Source: Lachnospiraceae bacterium (GTDB lineage: Bacteria; Bacillota; Clostridia; Lachnospirales; Lachnospiraceae). Taken from it: a stretch of DNA of 64,000 bases. The stretch spans positions 37,287 to 101,286 of the forward strand of contig JAAUZE010000018.1 in NCBI GenBank assembly GCA_014804755.1. The letters run 5' to 3'. Below are positions 1 to 8,992 of the stretch, one piece after another. A program made the translations under genes and the position numbers. Under the pieces are notes generated by a model. It searched no databases and was not told the origin of the DNA. It was given only the letters and a program-made list of their open reading frames with translations. Position 1 is the first letter of the stretch. Each line of letters begins with the position of its first letter.

Positions 1-1
1 C

Positions 2-2710
2 GGTGACCATTTAAAGTTCCCCGGAATGACACCGGACATTGAACTAAAACCGCATCAGAAAAATGCAATAGCGCATATCCTGTATGGGGACAACACCCTG
101 CTTGCTCACTGCGTCGGCGCGGGCAAGACGTTTGAGATGACAGCGGCGGCAATGGAGAGCAAGCGGTTAGGCTTATGCCAGAAAAGTTTGTTTGTAGTGC
201 CGAATCACCTGACAGAACAATGGGCAAACGATTTCCTGCGTTTATATCCCGGTGCAAATATCTTAGCTGCCACGAAAAAGGATTTTGAACCTGCGAACAG
301 GAAAAAGTTCTGTTCAAGGATAGCGACGGGCGATTATGACGCAGTTATTATCGGGCATAGCCAATTTGAGAAGATACCATTGTCAGCGGAAAGGCAGGCG
401 GCGACTATTGAACGGCAGATAGATGAGATAGAGCTTGCCATTGCACAGGCAAAAGCGGACAACGGGGAACGCTACACAATCAAGCAGATGGAGAAATCAA
501 GAAAAGCGTTGCAGACGAGGCTCGACAAACTTAATGATACCACAAGAAAAGACAATGTAGTGACGTTTGAACAGTTAGGAGTGGACAGACTTTTTGTCGA
601 TGAATCGCACAATTATAAAAATCTGTTTCTTTATACCAAGATGCGCAACGTGGCGGGCATTGCACAGACGGAAGCTCAGAAATCGAGCGATATGTTCGGG
701 AAGTGCCAGTATCTTGATGAATTAACGGGCGGCAAGGGTGTGACCTTTGCGACAGGCACACCGATCAGCAACAGCATGACGGAGCTTTACACCAATATGC
801 GCTATCTCCAGTATGGCACGTTACAGAAACTTGGCTTAGGGCATTTTGACAGTTGGGCATCTTCTTTTGGCGAAACACAAACAGCCATAGAGCTTGCGCC
901 GGAGGGTACGGGTTACAGGGCAAAGACAAGGTTTGCGAAATTTTTTAATCTTCCGGAACTGATTTCGCTGTTCAAGGAAAGTGCAGATATACAGACAGCG
1001 GATATGCTGAAACTGCCCGTACCGGAGGCTACGTACGAGAATGTAGTGTTAAAACCGAGCGAATACCAGCAGGATATCGTTGCTTCCCTTGCGGACAGAG
1101 CTGAAGCAGTCAGGAACAGGAAAGTTGAACCATATGAGGATAATATGCTCAAGATAACCAATGACGGCAGAAAGTTAGCGTTAGACCAGCGGCTTATCAA
1201 CGATATGCTTCCTGATGATGAAAATTCCAAAGCAAGCGTATGTGTGAACAAGGCATTTGAGATTTGGGAGCAGACAAAGGAACAGAGGTCAACGCAGCTA
1301 ATCTTCTGTGATCTCTCTACGCCGAAAGGGGACGGCACTTTCAACGTCTATGAGGACATAAAAAATAAGCTGGTGGAGAAAGGAGTGCCGGCGAAAGAAA
1401 TAGCATTTATCCATGATGCCAATACAGAAATGAAGAAAGCGGAGCTGTTCGGAAAAGTACGAAGCGGACAGGTTCGTTTTTTATTGGGTTCTACGCAGAA
1501 AATGGGCGCAGGAACAAACGTACAGGACAGGCTTATCGCATTACACCATTTAGATGTACCGTGGCGTCCTTCGGACATAGAACAGCAGGAGGGGCGTATT
1601 TTAAGACAGGGTAACATGAATGACAAGGTTAAGATTTTCCGGTATGTGACGGAGAGCACATTTGATTCGTACAGTTGGCAGCTTATTGAAAACAAGCAGA
1701 AGTTCATTGGCCAGATAATGACATCAAAATCCCCGGTACGTTCCTGTGAGGATGTAGATGAAGCGGCGCTGACATATGCAGAAGTAAAAGCGCTTGCGAC
1801 AGGCAATCCCTATATCAAGGAAAAAATGGATCTCGACGTTCAGGTATCAAAATTAAAGCTGATGAAAGCGAACCATACCAGTCAGATATACCGGCTGGAG
1901 GATAACATCACACAGCATTATCCGCAGCAGATAGCCATTCTAAAAGAGCGGATCAGCGGCATGACGGCGGACATTCAGACTGCAAAGACGAAGCTCCCCG
2001 CAGATAAGGAACAGTTTACCATGAAAGTCGGGGAAAAGGTTTATGCGGATAAAAAAGAAGCCGGAACTGCACTTGTAGAGATGTGCAAGGAAATGAAAAC
2101 AGTCAATGTGCCTGCAACGGTGGGGGAATATGCCGGGTTTAAGATGGCGGTGTCTTTTGATTCATTCAACCATAAATTTGTAATGAACTTAAAAGGGCAG
2201 TTAAGCCATAACCTGGAGATCGGCTCTGATCCACTCGGCAACATTTCACGCATCAATCATGCTCTGGAAGCCATGCCGAAACAGCTTGCCGAAGCGCAGA
2301 CCAAACTTGAAAACGTGGAACGCCAGCTGGAAACGGCAAAAACGGAGGTTACAAAGCCTTTTGCACAGGAAGCAGAGCTTTCAGAAAAGTTAGAGCGCCT
2401 TTCTGCCTTAAATGCCCTGTTAAACATGGACGAAAAGGGCGATGATGCAGCCAGCCATGAAGACGGCGTCGGCATGGAGGACGATGCGCCGGAGCAGACA
2501 GAAACGGAAACATCCGGACACAGTGACCAAAAGACAGAACAGGCGGCAGATACGTCGAAACTCCGTCTGGTGAAAAATACATCCGCAGTTGACGACAATC
2601 CTGTGCAAAAGGTGTCAATAAGGGGGAAATTGGAAGCGTACAAAGCACAGGCAGCGGGAACAGGGAAACCGGAAATTGAAAAATTGAAAGGGAAGGAGGA
2701 AGTTATATAA
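2..2710 (+). CDS. ICE helicase/methylase-type protein (LtrC/SNF2-like), C-terminal part
   Basis: The reading frame is open from the first bases of the window, so the ATG at 26 is internal and the gene starts upstream. The visible part is a superfamily 2 helicase: Walker A GAGKT at about nt 116-130, a DESH Walker B box near nt 600, GTPISNSM near 755, GAGTNVQDR near 1,507, and motif [12 protein letters not shown] near 1,590 with its arginines. After the helicase come about 270 residues of helical, Glu-rich tail. Proteins of this layout in Firmicutes and Bacteroidetes ICEs usually exceed 2,000 residues and carry an N-terminal adenine methylase; that half is not visible here. They are thought to act on element DNA in recipient cells. 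The next gene starts 2 bp after the stop, so the two are probably cotranscribed. Confidence 0.85.
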   Translation, partial: GDHLKFPGMTPDIELKPHQKNAIAHILYGDNTLLAHCVGAGKTFEMTAAAMESKRLGLCQKSLFVVPNHLTEQWANDFLRLYPGANILAATKKDFEPANRKKFCSRIATGDYDAVIIGHSQFEKIPLSAERQAATIERQIDEIELAIAQAKADNGERYTIKQMEKSRKALQTRLDKLNDTTRKDNVVTFEQLGVDRLFVDESHNYKNLFLYTKMRNVAGIAQTEAQKSSDMFGKCQYLDELTGGKGVTFATGTPISNSMTELYTNMRYLQYGTLQKLGLGHFDSWASSFGETQTAIELAPEGTGYRAKTRFAKFFNLPELISLFKESADIQTADMLKLPVPEATYENVVLKPSEYQQDIVASLADRAEAVRNRKVEPYEDNMLKITNDGRKLALDQRLINDMLPDDENSKASVCVNKAFEIWEQTKEQRSTQLIFCDLSTPKGDGTFNVYEDIKNKLVEKGVPAKEIAFIHDANTEMKKAELFGKVRSGQVRFLLGSTQKMGAGTNVQDRLIALHHLDVPWRPSDIEQQEGRILRQGNMNDKVKIFRYVTESTFDSYSWQLIENKQKFIGQIMTSKSPVRSCEDVDEAALTYAEVKALATGNPYIKEKMDLDVQVSKLKLMKANHTSQIYRLEDNITQHYPQQIAILKERISGMTADIQTAKTKLPADKEQFTMKVGEKVYADKKEAGTALVEMCKEMKTVNVPATVGEYAGFKMAVSFDSFNHKFVMNLKGQLSHNLEIGSDPLGNISRINHALEAMPKQLAEAQTKLENVERQLETAKTEVTKPFAQEAELSEKLERLSALNALLNMDEKGDDAASHEDGVGMEDDAPEQTETETSGHSDQKTEQAADTSKLRLVKNTSAVDDNPVQKVSIRGKLEAYKAQAAGTGKPEIEKLKGKEEVI

Positions 2711-2712
2711 AT

Positions 2713-4005
2713 ATGAACAAACATACAGTGAGCGATTTATACCAGATGCAGTCACTCCCGCTTTCCATAAAAATACGGATGACACAATACCGTATCCGGG
2801 AATGGGTGGAGCATTACGGGACAGACGGCGTATACATAGCATTCAGCGGCGGCAAGGACAGCACAGTCCTTCTTCACCTTGTAAGGGAGATGTACCCGAA
2901 CATCGGGGCTGTGTATGTGGACACCGGACTGGAATATCCGGAAATCAGGGAGTTTGTGAAACAGCATGAAAATGTTGATATCATCAGACCGAAAATGAAT
3001 TTCCGCGATGTGATTATGAAATACGGTTACCCGATGATCGGAAAGGAAGTTGCGGGGTGCGTCTACGGTGCAAGGCGGTATGTGGAAAAGCTGATACAAC
3101 GGGAAAATGGAGCGGAGGGAGGTGAAGTAATCCCGAATTACAGCTATATGGCTGACCTGGTAGGGATAGACCGGCGGGAGGATAAGGAAAATGCACTTTA
3201 TAAGAGTCTGATCCGTGGAGAGATACCAAGCACGGACATAAAAGTGCCTGTCCGCTACCTTATCCTGCATGGGAAATATCTCCATAAGGAAAACGGTGCG
3301 GAAACATCAGAATATTCCAGGATGTACAACAAGGAAAGATATAAATTCTTTTTGGAGGCGCCTTTTGAAATATCCGAACACTGCTGTTCGATTATGAAAA
3401 AAGCGCCCATGCACAATTACGCCAAAAAGACGGGGAAAATGCCAATGACAGCGCAGATGGCGAGTGAAAGCAGATTAAGGACAACAAACTGGCTGAAAAA
3501 CGGCTGCAACGGTTTTGAGATGAAAAGCCCCATCAGCAACCCGATGTCGTTCTGGACGGAGCAGGACGTGCTGGAGTACATCTACAATAACCATATCCCG
3601 ATAGCGGACGTATACGGTGAAGTGGTGGCAGACTGCGGCGGTGAAGCGCCGGACGGGGATACGGCGGATATGGGGATCTTTGACTTGGGAAAGCCGGTGT
3701 TTGAAACGACCGGATGCAACCGGACAGGGTGCGTTTACTGCGGTTTTGGCTGCCACAGGGAAAAATCACCGAACCGTTGGGAGATGGCAGAGAAATTATC
3801 CAATCCGGAGATCATTGACTATATGATGCGCGGCGGCGCGTTTACGGAAAAGGGCATTTGGAAACCGGACGGCAGGGGGCTTGGCTTCTGGTTTGTGATT
3901 GAATGGATCAACGTGCATGGAAACCTGAACATCATCCTGCCGCACAGGGAGAAATATCTTGGACAGTATATGACGGAGGACATACAGAAATATCTTGCAG
4001 CGTAA
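2713..4005 (+). CDS. PAPS-reductase-family (PP-loop) protein of the ICE
   Basis: A 430-residue protein with the ATP-pyrophosphatase PP-loop SGGKDS at residues 45-50 and a YVDTGLEYPE strand further on, diagnostic of the phosphoadenosine-phosphosulfate reductase family. Near residues 335-347 there is a tight cysteine cluster CX4CX2CX3C, followed by a conserved-looking HREKSPNRW. That pattern suggests a metal or Fe-S site, which classical CysH enzymes arrange differently. No sulfate-assimilation genes are nearby. The position 2 bp behind the helicase gene, with an AGGAGG ribosome site at the end of that gene, ties it to element biology rather than sulfur metabolism. Family members carried on ICEs have no settled role; relation to DNA or nucleotide modification enzymes such as DndC is possible but unproven. 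Confidence 0.75.
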   Translation: MNKHTVSDLYQMQSLPLSIKIRMTQYRIREWVEHYGTDGVYIAFSGGKDSTVLLHLVREMYPNIGAVYVDTGLEYPEIREFVKQHENVDIIRPKMNFRDVIMKYGYPMIGKEVAGCVYGARRYVEKLIQRENGAEGGEVIPNYSYMADLVGIDRREDKENALYKSLIRGEIPSTDIKVPVRYLILHGKYLHKENGAETSEYSRMYNKERYKFFLEAPFEISEHCCSIMKKAPMHNYAKKTGKMPMTAQMASESRLRTTNWLKNGCNGFEMKSPISNPMSFWTEQDVLEYIYNNHIPIADVYGEVVADCGGEAPDGDTADMGIFDLGKPVFETTGCNRTGCVYCGFGCHREKSPNRWEMAEKLSNPEIIDYMMRGGAFTEKGIWKPDGRGLGFWFVIEWINVHGNLNIILPHREKYLGQYMTEDIQKYLAA

Positions 4006-4036
4006 AAAACAGCAATAAAACGGAGGTTTAAGGAAA

Positions 4037-4876
4037 ATGGGACAATCAGGACAGAATACAAAACAGAATATGGACGAAAACGATATCATAAAGCAGTTTA
4101 TGGAGATGCTCAGCCAGCATGACATGGGAGGGCAGTCACAGGATTTTATGGAGCTTTTTAAGTATGCAGTGGGAATGCAGTTACAGATCGGCGCAATGGC
4201 AAATGAATTACAGGGAATGCGGGAACAGCTTGCACAGCTTCAGGACAGCCAGCCGAAGGCAGCAACGGAGAAATTGATGGATAAAGCTGCACACATTCAG
4301 GAAAAACTTGCAGACCTGTCGCAGCGCCTGTCAGAAATAAAAGACTGTTTCGTGGAAACGGCGGCAAAAGCGGTCAATGCCTTTAAAGAAAAAGGGAAAG
4401 AGGAAATGTGCAAAGTCCTCCAAAAAGGGATATCAAGCATAAAATCGCTGCTTGCAGGTTATCAGGAGCAGATGATCGATGTGAAAACGGATTATCAAAA
4501 GACAGCCAACCAGATAGACAGCATTGGCGACCAATTAAAGCAGATCGGGAACAGCGTTTCAAATGTGGGCAGACTGTTAGCAGGGAAAGGCACAAAAGAA
4601 ATGTCGGACGAACAGCCGGGGATCGGCATTACAAGGGCAATCAACACGCCTGTTAAAAATGCGATTGCGCACCTGCAAAAAAATATTGATGCCATTGACC
4701 GGATGACGGGAAAACTGGACAGCCTGTCAGAACGCCTTAATACTGCAAAAGAGGCGGAAAAAGGGGGGAGAACGTCCTTAAAGGATAAATTGTCGCAGAT
4801 GAAAGAAAAAGCCGGACAGCAGAACAGACCGGAGCCGGATAAGGAAAAAGGGAAAAACAGGGCGGAATGCCTGTAA
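4037..4876 (+). CDS. Coiled-coil ICE protein, DUF6674-like
   Basis: A 279-residue hydrophilic protein rich in Gln, Lys and Glu, almost wholly predicted helical, with no membrane segment or catalytic motif visible. The DUF6674 name is recalled from similar proteins in the same gene order of Firmicutes elements and was not verified. It follows the PAPS-reductase-family gene by 31 bp with a GGAGG site upstream and is followed by a small GC-rich hairpin. Function unknown; a structural or DNA-associated role in conjugation is only a guess from context. Confidence 0.65.
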   Translation: MGQSGQNTKQNMDENDIIKQFMEMLSQHDMGGQSQDFMELFKYAVGMQLQIGAMANELQGMREQLAQLQDSQPKAATEKLMDKAAHIQEKLADLSQRLSEIKDCFVETAAKAVNAFKEKGKEEMCKVLQKGISSIKSLLAGYQEQMIDVKTDYQKTANQIDSIGDQLKQIGNSVSNVGRLLAGKGTKEMSDEQPGIGITRAINTPVKNAIAHLQKNIDAIDRMTGKLDSLSERLNTAKEAEKGGRTSLKDKLSQMKEKAGQQNRPEPDKEKGKNRAECL

Positions 4877-4902
4877 AAACCGGATAAAAGCATCAGAAGC
4901 GG

Positions 4903-4924
4903 AACAGGCGGAAACACGCCTGTT
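4903..4924 (+). terminator. Short perfect hairpin between two ICE genes
   Basis: AACAGGCG and CGCCTGTT form a perfect 8-bp stem with a six-base loop, and the flanks (AGCGG and TTCTGCT) allow partial extension. It is followed by TTCTGCTTTT, a weak T-rich run. It may be a partial terminator or an mRNA processing or stability element, since the next gene starts 33 bp later with its own strong AGGAGG. Confidence 0.5.
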
Positions 4925-4957
4925 TTCTGCTTTTGCCAAAGGAAAAGGAGGAATCAT

Positions 4958-7900
4958 ATGGCAGAAAATAATTATGATATTGGGGAACTCAGATCTTCCC
5001 TTGAAACGATACACAGGGCAGTATCGGAACTTATCACGGGCATTGAGGCGCTGCTGCGGCAGCTACCGCCTGAGAGGGAGGCGCCGCGCCCATTGGAGGC
5101 AGAACAGGAATTTATGGAAATGGACAGGAAAGCCAATGAGCCGATCAAGGACAGCGATGTGGTTCTGAAGATCATGTATAGGGAAACTGACGGGTATGAG
5201 ATTGACAAGATCACCAACATGACACAGGAACAGGCGCTTGACCTTGCCTATAAACTGGCGTCACTGGGCGAGAATGAGTGGGACGGGAATATTCAGGATT
5301 TTATGGAAGAAAATGGGGCGGAGTATGTGCCAATCATTGTAAAAGGCGGCAGAAACAGCGGTATGCCGGAATTTTTTGATATTGCGGTAGACCTGAAGGT
5401 AGGGGAAGTTTCCCTTGAAAAAGAGTTATCCGGAATCGAATATGCAGCGTCCATTGTACACCGTCTGGAACATGGGAAGAGTGTGTTTTCCCCTGATGAA
5501 AGAAACCTGATTGTAAATTACGGGTATAAGTTGGACAATTACGGGAAAACAAAAGAGCTGGCGGATATGCTGGCATACCGGATTGAGAATGAGCCTGTCA
5601 ATGCAGCGCTGACAGTCATTGACGCACAGGCGGAAATTGACGCGCTTCCCGATGGCATGATTGGTCTGTCAGAGATGCACGGATACGGTTACACATGGGA
5701 AGAAATGCTCCCGCTTACAAAAGAAACCGCATTAGAGCTGTTTGACCATGACCTGCCCGTGTACCTGCTTTATGAGGACGGTTCAGAAGCTATGGCAGAG
5801 GACAGGAAGCGGATCACAGAGCATAAGGGCATCTTCGGCATAGAAAAAGGCGATTGGGAGAATGAGCGGGAATTGCGCTCCATGCAGACGGAGCTTACCG
5901 ACGAAGAAATTGAGTACAAAGACATTGAACAGGCGAGAGCCGCTGAAGAGCAGGAGGAAGAAATTGCGGGAAATGTCACTTCTGGACATGATGTCCCAAA
6001 ATCAGAAATGGAGCAGACAGAAACAGAACAGCCCGAACCGGAGAAAACCTCCAAAACACCGGAAGCAGCAGATATGGAGGAGGACGAAATGATTGACCTC
6101 GGCAGTGAGAGGGAGCAGGTGCTTTCTGAAATGAAGAAGTTTTTAGCAGGGGAACAGGAAAATGAGCTTGCATTTCAGATAGCAGACCGTTATATCAGCA
6201 TACAGGAAACAGATAGCGGCTATGATTATTCTATTATGGGCGCAGATTATAAGGAGATAGACGGCGGTGTGTATGACAATCCCGATGTCAGTATCAGAGA
6301 AGCCCTTAACGACATAGTGGAGGATTTAAAAGACAATCCTTTTGACAACGGTGCAAGGGGGAATATCGGTGACAATGATGAGTTGATACCGATTGATTAC
6401 GATGGATTGATGGAAAAGGTGGAAGCTGCAAACCGTATCGAACCGCAGACACAGGGGAACGTAGTTGAAAATTTCAAGGCAAAGACAAATGAGCTGTTCC
6501 ATGAAATCAGTGAAATGAACCCGGCAGAGATTGAGGAAACCGTAAAATGCCATGTGCAGGCACAATTAGATGAATATGGCATTGATGCGGTAATCGTCGA
6601 TGCGGTTGTTTCAGGGAGCCGGTGCCGGGGCTTGGAGCGTGAAGGCTCTGACCTTGATGTGGTAGTGGAGCTTTCCACGAATGAGAGGGAAGATGTGCTG
6701 TTCGATATGTTTAATGAGAACGGGCTTCATATCGGCGGGGTAAAAGTGGATATCAACCCGATTACCGCACAGAGGACGGGAAGCCTTGAAACGTATCTCC
6801 CAAAAGTGGAGGAATATCTGGAGGGAGTGCGTGAAGCAAGGGAAAAAGAACCGATAAGCATTTTTAATATCCGTATGAATGACGATGAACGGTGGTTCAA
6901 GAACACCAGCGGGCTTGATGTGGAGGGGCTGTGCAAAGCCTATGGGGAGTGTGAGCTGCCTTTTGTGGAAATGGGGAAATATGGCAGTTGGATTGACATA
7001 GGGGAGTTTGCAGCCATACAGCAGAGTGAACACTTGGCATTTTCCGTAGAATTTAATGAAGAAACAGATGAGATCACCATATTTGACGGGGAAAACTTTG
7101 AACATAAAAGACTGCGGGCAACCTTATTCCCTGAACAGGCAGAAACGGAAGTGACGCTGACCGTGGCAGAGTGCGGCGAGTTCCACAATATGGGCGAGTT
7201 TTATGAGAATATTCCTACAGTGGAGGAAGCTGTAGCAATCTGGAAACAGATACCGCCGGAGCGCATGAACGGCATTCCTGCAATTGGCATCAATATCCAT
7301 ACACGGGGAACAGAGGCATTTGAAGATGTGGGGATTGATATTTTATCAGGGAAAAGGATTGACCTTGATTTTTTAGAGTATACTCCTGACATAAAAGACA
7401 ATCCGCAGGCTATGGATGTGATTGCGGAGCTTGTGGCTAAGGCTATGCCTTTGATGTCGGAAATGGAGATAGACGGACATATGAGCGAGGAATTTGAAGC
7501 AAAGGTATGGGAGAAGCGTATGCCCGATCTGACATCTGCAGAACAGCTTGCAGTGGAGATTGACCGTTTTGTATATGATTATGATACCGCCCTTTACCAT
7601 GACAATAGCCAGAGCATGACGGAGAATGTGTCAGAGATTGCAGAAGCTTTAAAGCAGGGTGATACCCGTGGTATTGCAATGTGGCTTGCCGATGTGTATA
7701 CAGAGGGAACGGAGCCGGAACAAAAGAAAGCTATTGAGATTCTTAAAAAACTGACAGAGTACAAGTCCCTTGCAAAGATTGAGGACAATGCCCTAAATGG
7801 CATGGAAGAACAGAACTATAATATGGTCGATAATATGCTAGGAACTGGGTACAGTTCCTTTAATAACGGTGCAGGGGAAAAGGCACAGAAGGAGGGTTAT

Positions 7901-8014
7901 GCGGCAAAGATATCCTTAAAAACCCGCCTTGCAGAGAAGAAAGAATTTGTTTCCGGTCAGGGAAAAGACCATGAAGCACAGGAAACCATGAAGAAAAAGC
8001 AAAGGGAAGTGTAA
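4958..8014 (+). CDS. Polyvalent ICE protein with nucleotidyltransferase domain
   Basis: A 1,018-residue multi-domain protein of the type found beside ICE helicase/methylase genes, with several short 'large polyvalent protein' (LPD/YodL-like) modules. A recognisable enzyme domain lies near residues 550-610: GSRCRG, then SDLDVVVEL, then VKVDINPI, which matches the polymerase-beta-type nucleotidyltransferase GS...DxD...D pattern with all three acidic positions present. Glu-rich linkers (about 310-385) separate the parts. A downstream segment with YGSWIDIGEFAAI resembles an LPD module common in element proteins. Such proteins are thought to enter the recipient and counter host defences; the nucleotidyltransferase could modify host protein or RNA, as in MNT antitoxins. 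Exact domain names are recalled, not checked. Confidence 0.7.
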   Translation: MAENNYDIGELRSSLETIHRAVSELITGIEALLRQLPPEREAPRPLEAEQEFMEMDRKANEPIKDSDVVLKIMYRETDGYEIDKITNMTQEQALDLAYKLASLGENEWDGNIQDFMEENGAEYVPIIVKGGRNSGMPEFFDIAVDLKVGEVSLEKELSGIEYAASIVHRLEHGKSVFSPDERNLIVNYGYKLDNYGKTKELADMLAYRIENEPVNAALTVIDAQAEIDALPDGMIGLSEMHGYGYTWEEMLPLTKETALELFDHDLPVYLLYEDGSEAMAEDRKRITEHKGIFGIEKGDWENERELRSMQTELTDEEIEYKDIEQARAAEEQEEEIAGNVTSGHDVPKSEMEQTETEQPEPEKTSKTPEAADMEEDEMIDLGSEREQVLSEMKKFLAGEQENELAFQIADRYISIQETDSGYDYSIMGADYKEIDGGVYDNPDVSIREALNDIVEDLKDNPFDNGARGNIGDNDELIPIDYDGLMEKVEAANRIEPQTQGNVVENFKAKTNELFHEISEMNPAEIEETVKCHVQAQLDEYGIDAVIVDAVVSGSRCRGLEREGSDLDVVVELSTNEREDVLFDMFNENGLHIGGVKVDINPITAQRTGSLETYLPKVEEYLEGVREAREKEPISIFNIRMNDDERWFKNTSGLDVEGLCKAYGECELPFVEMGKYGSWIDIGEFAAIQQSEHLAFSVEFNEETDEITIFDGENFEHKRLRATLFPEQAETEVTLTVAECGEFHNMGEFYENIPTVEEAVAIWKQIPPERMNGIPAIGINIHTRGTEAFEDVGIDILSGKRIDLDFLEYTPDIKDNPQAMDVIAELVAKAMPLMSEMEIDGHMSEEFEAKVWEKRMPDLTSAEQLAVEIDRFVYDYDTALYHDNSQSMTENVSEIAEALKQGDTRGIAMWLADVYTEGTEPEQKKAIEILKKLTEYKSLAKIEDNALNGMEEQNYNMVDNMLGTGYSSFNNGAGEKAQKEGYAAKISLKTRLAEKKEFVSGQGKDHEAQETMKKKQREV

Positions 8015-8159
8015 AAATACAAACCATAGTCAACCCTGAATTTTGCCGCCAAAACTGCGGCTAAATTGACAGAGCCAATGAATAATGATATAATAAAAGC
8101 CATATTTTTGACGGACAAGAAGATTGGTAAAATGGAAAGATAAAGATGCAATAAAGGGG

Positions 8160-8188
8160 TTGACAAATGAGTAAAAACGGCGTACTAT
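8160..8188 (+). promoter_or_regulatory. Near-consensus sigma-A promoter
   Basis: TTGACA at 8160-8165 and TACTAT at 8183-8188 are separated by exactly 17 bp. The predicted start of transcription falls inside the tetranucleotide repeat that begins at 8189. A second TATAAT lies at 8237-8242, just past the repeat. The nearest downstream genes are the 173-aa protein and the surface protein, beyond a terminator-like hairpin. Confidence 0.7.
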
Positions 8189-8235
<47 letters not shown>

Positions 8236-8282
8236 CTATAATTCTGTCTTTTTGTGATACAATAGAATATTTTAGGAAATTA

Positions 8283-8336
8283 AAACCATGCATCAGAGGG
8301 GGACAAAAAGCGTCCTGCCCTGATGCATGGTTTTTT
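8283..8336 (+). terminator. Strong intrinsic terminator in the leader of the surface-protein operon
   Basis: CCATGCATCAG(A)GGG pairs with CCCTGATGCATGG, an inner GGAC pairs with GTCC, and the stem is followed by TTTTTT. It lies 118 bp before the next gene and downstream of the promoter and CAGA tract, so it either ends a short leader RNA or acts as an attenuator. Confidence 0.85.
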
Positions 8337-8453
8337 GCTGTGTGCAAAGTCCGGTTTGGCTTGAGGGGAGGATAGACCGCAGGTTTCCCGTGAAAAACGA
8401 AATCAGAATACAATCATATAAAGAATAAAATATAAAGTATAGAGGAAATGGAT

Positions 8454-8975
8454 ATGGAACAGGAATTAAAATTAAAATACGAAAGCTTTAGACAGAATAA
8501 AGGCGTATACCAGCATTATTATCTGGACGCCGTATGGGAAGAAAGTCCCGAATTTGAATATGAAGGCAGCAGATACCGGCTGGAAACGCAGACAGCGGTG
8601 GATAACGGTGGAGTGACGAGAAATACAATACAGCTTGACCTGTATCCGGCGGCGCGTGAGTACTGTGGGGGAAGAAGCGTAAACGGCAGATTTCTGTCTG
8701 CGCTTGAAGAAGCGGCAAATGCTCTGGCTGGAAAGGAAGTTACGCTGGTGGCAGAGGTGGTTGAAGGCGGTAAGGCTGCGCCTGCAGGCACTATGGAGGT
8801 TAACGGACAGTGTATCCCTAAGTATATCCTGGGAGAGATGACTCTGACTATGCCGCTTCCGTGGCTGAAGATTCGCTTCCGCTTCCGGGAGCCGATTACT
8901 GTTTTCTATGACGGCACGACAGTCCAACTGGAATATGTGGAGACAATTACGTTTATTGTGCAGGCAGTAGAATAG
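8454..8975 (+). CDS. Unknown 173-aa protein, cargo gene before the surface protein
   Basis: I do not recognise a family. The ATG at 8454 is preferred over the one at 8448 because AGAGGA at 8441-8446 is correctly spaced for it. The protein has no signal peptide or membrane segment. It is mixed alpha/beta, with a YYLDAVWEESPEFEYEGSRY stretch near the N-terminus and a proline- and arginine-rich LPWLKIRFRFREP segment near the C-terminus. The coding region ends 17 bp before the TTG start of the large surface protein, so the two form an operon. It may assist production or folding of that protein, or be an independent cargo gene; nothing in the sequence decides this. Confidence 0.6.
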   Translation: MEQELKLKYESFRQNKGVYQHYYLDAVWEESPEFEYEGSRYRLETQTAVDNGGVTRNTIQLDLYPAAREYCGGRSVNGRFLSALEEAANALAGKEVTLVAEVVEGGKAAPAGTMEVNGQCIPKYILGEMTLTMPLPWLKIRFRFREPITVFYDGTTVQLEYVETITFIVQAVE

Positions 8976-8992
8976 CCGGAAAGGAGAATATT

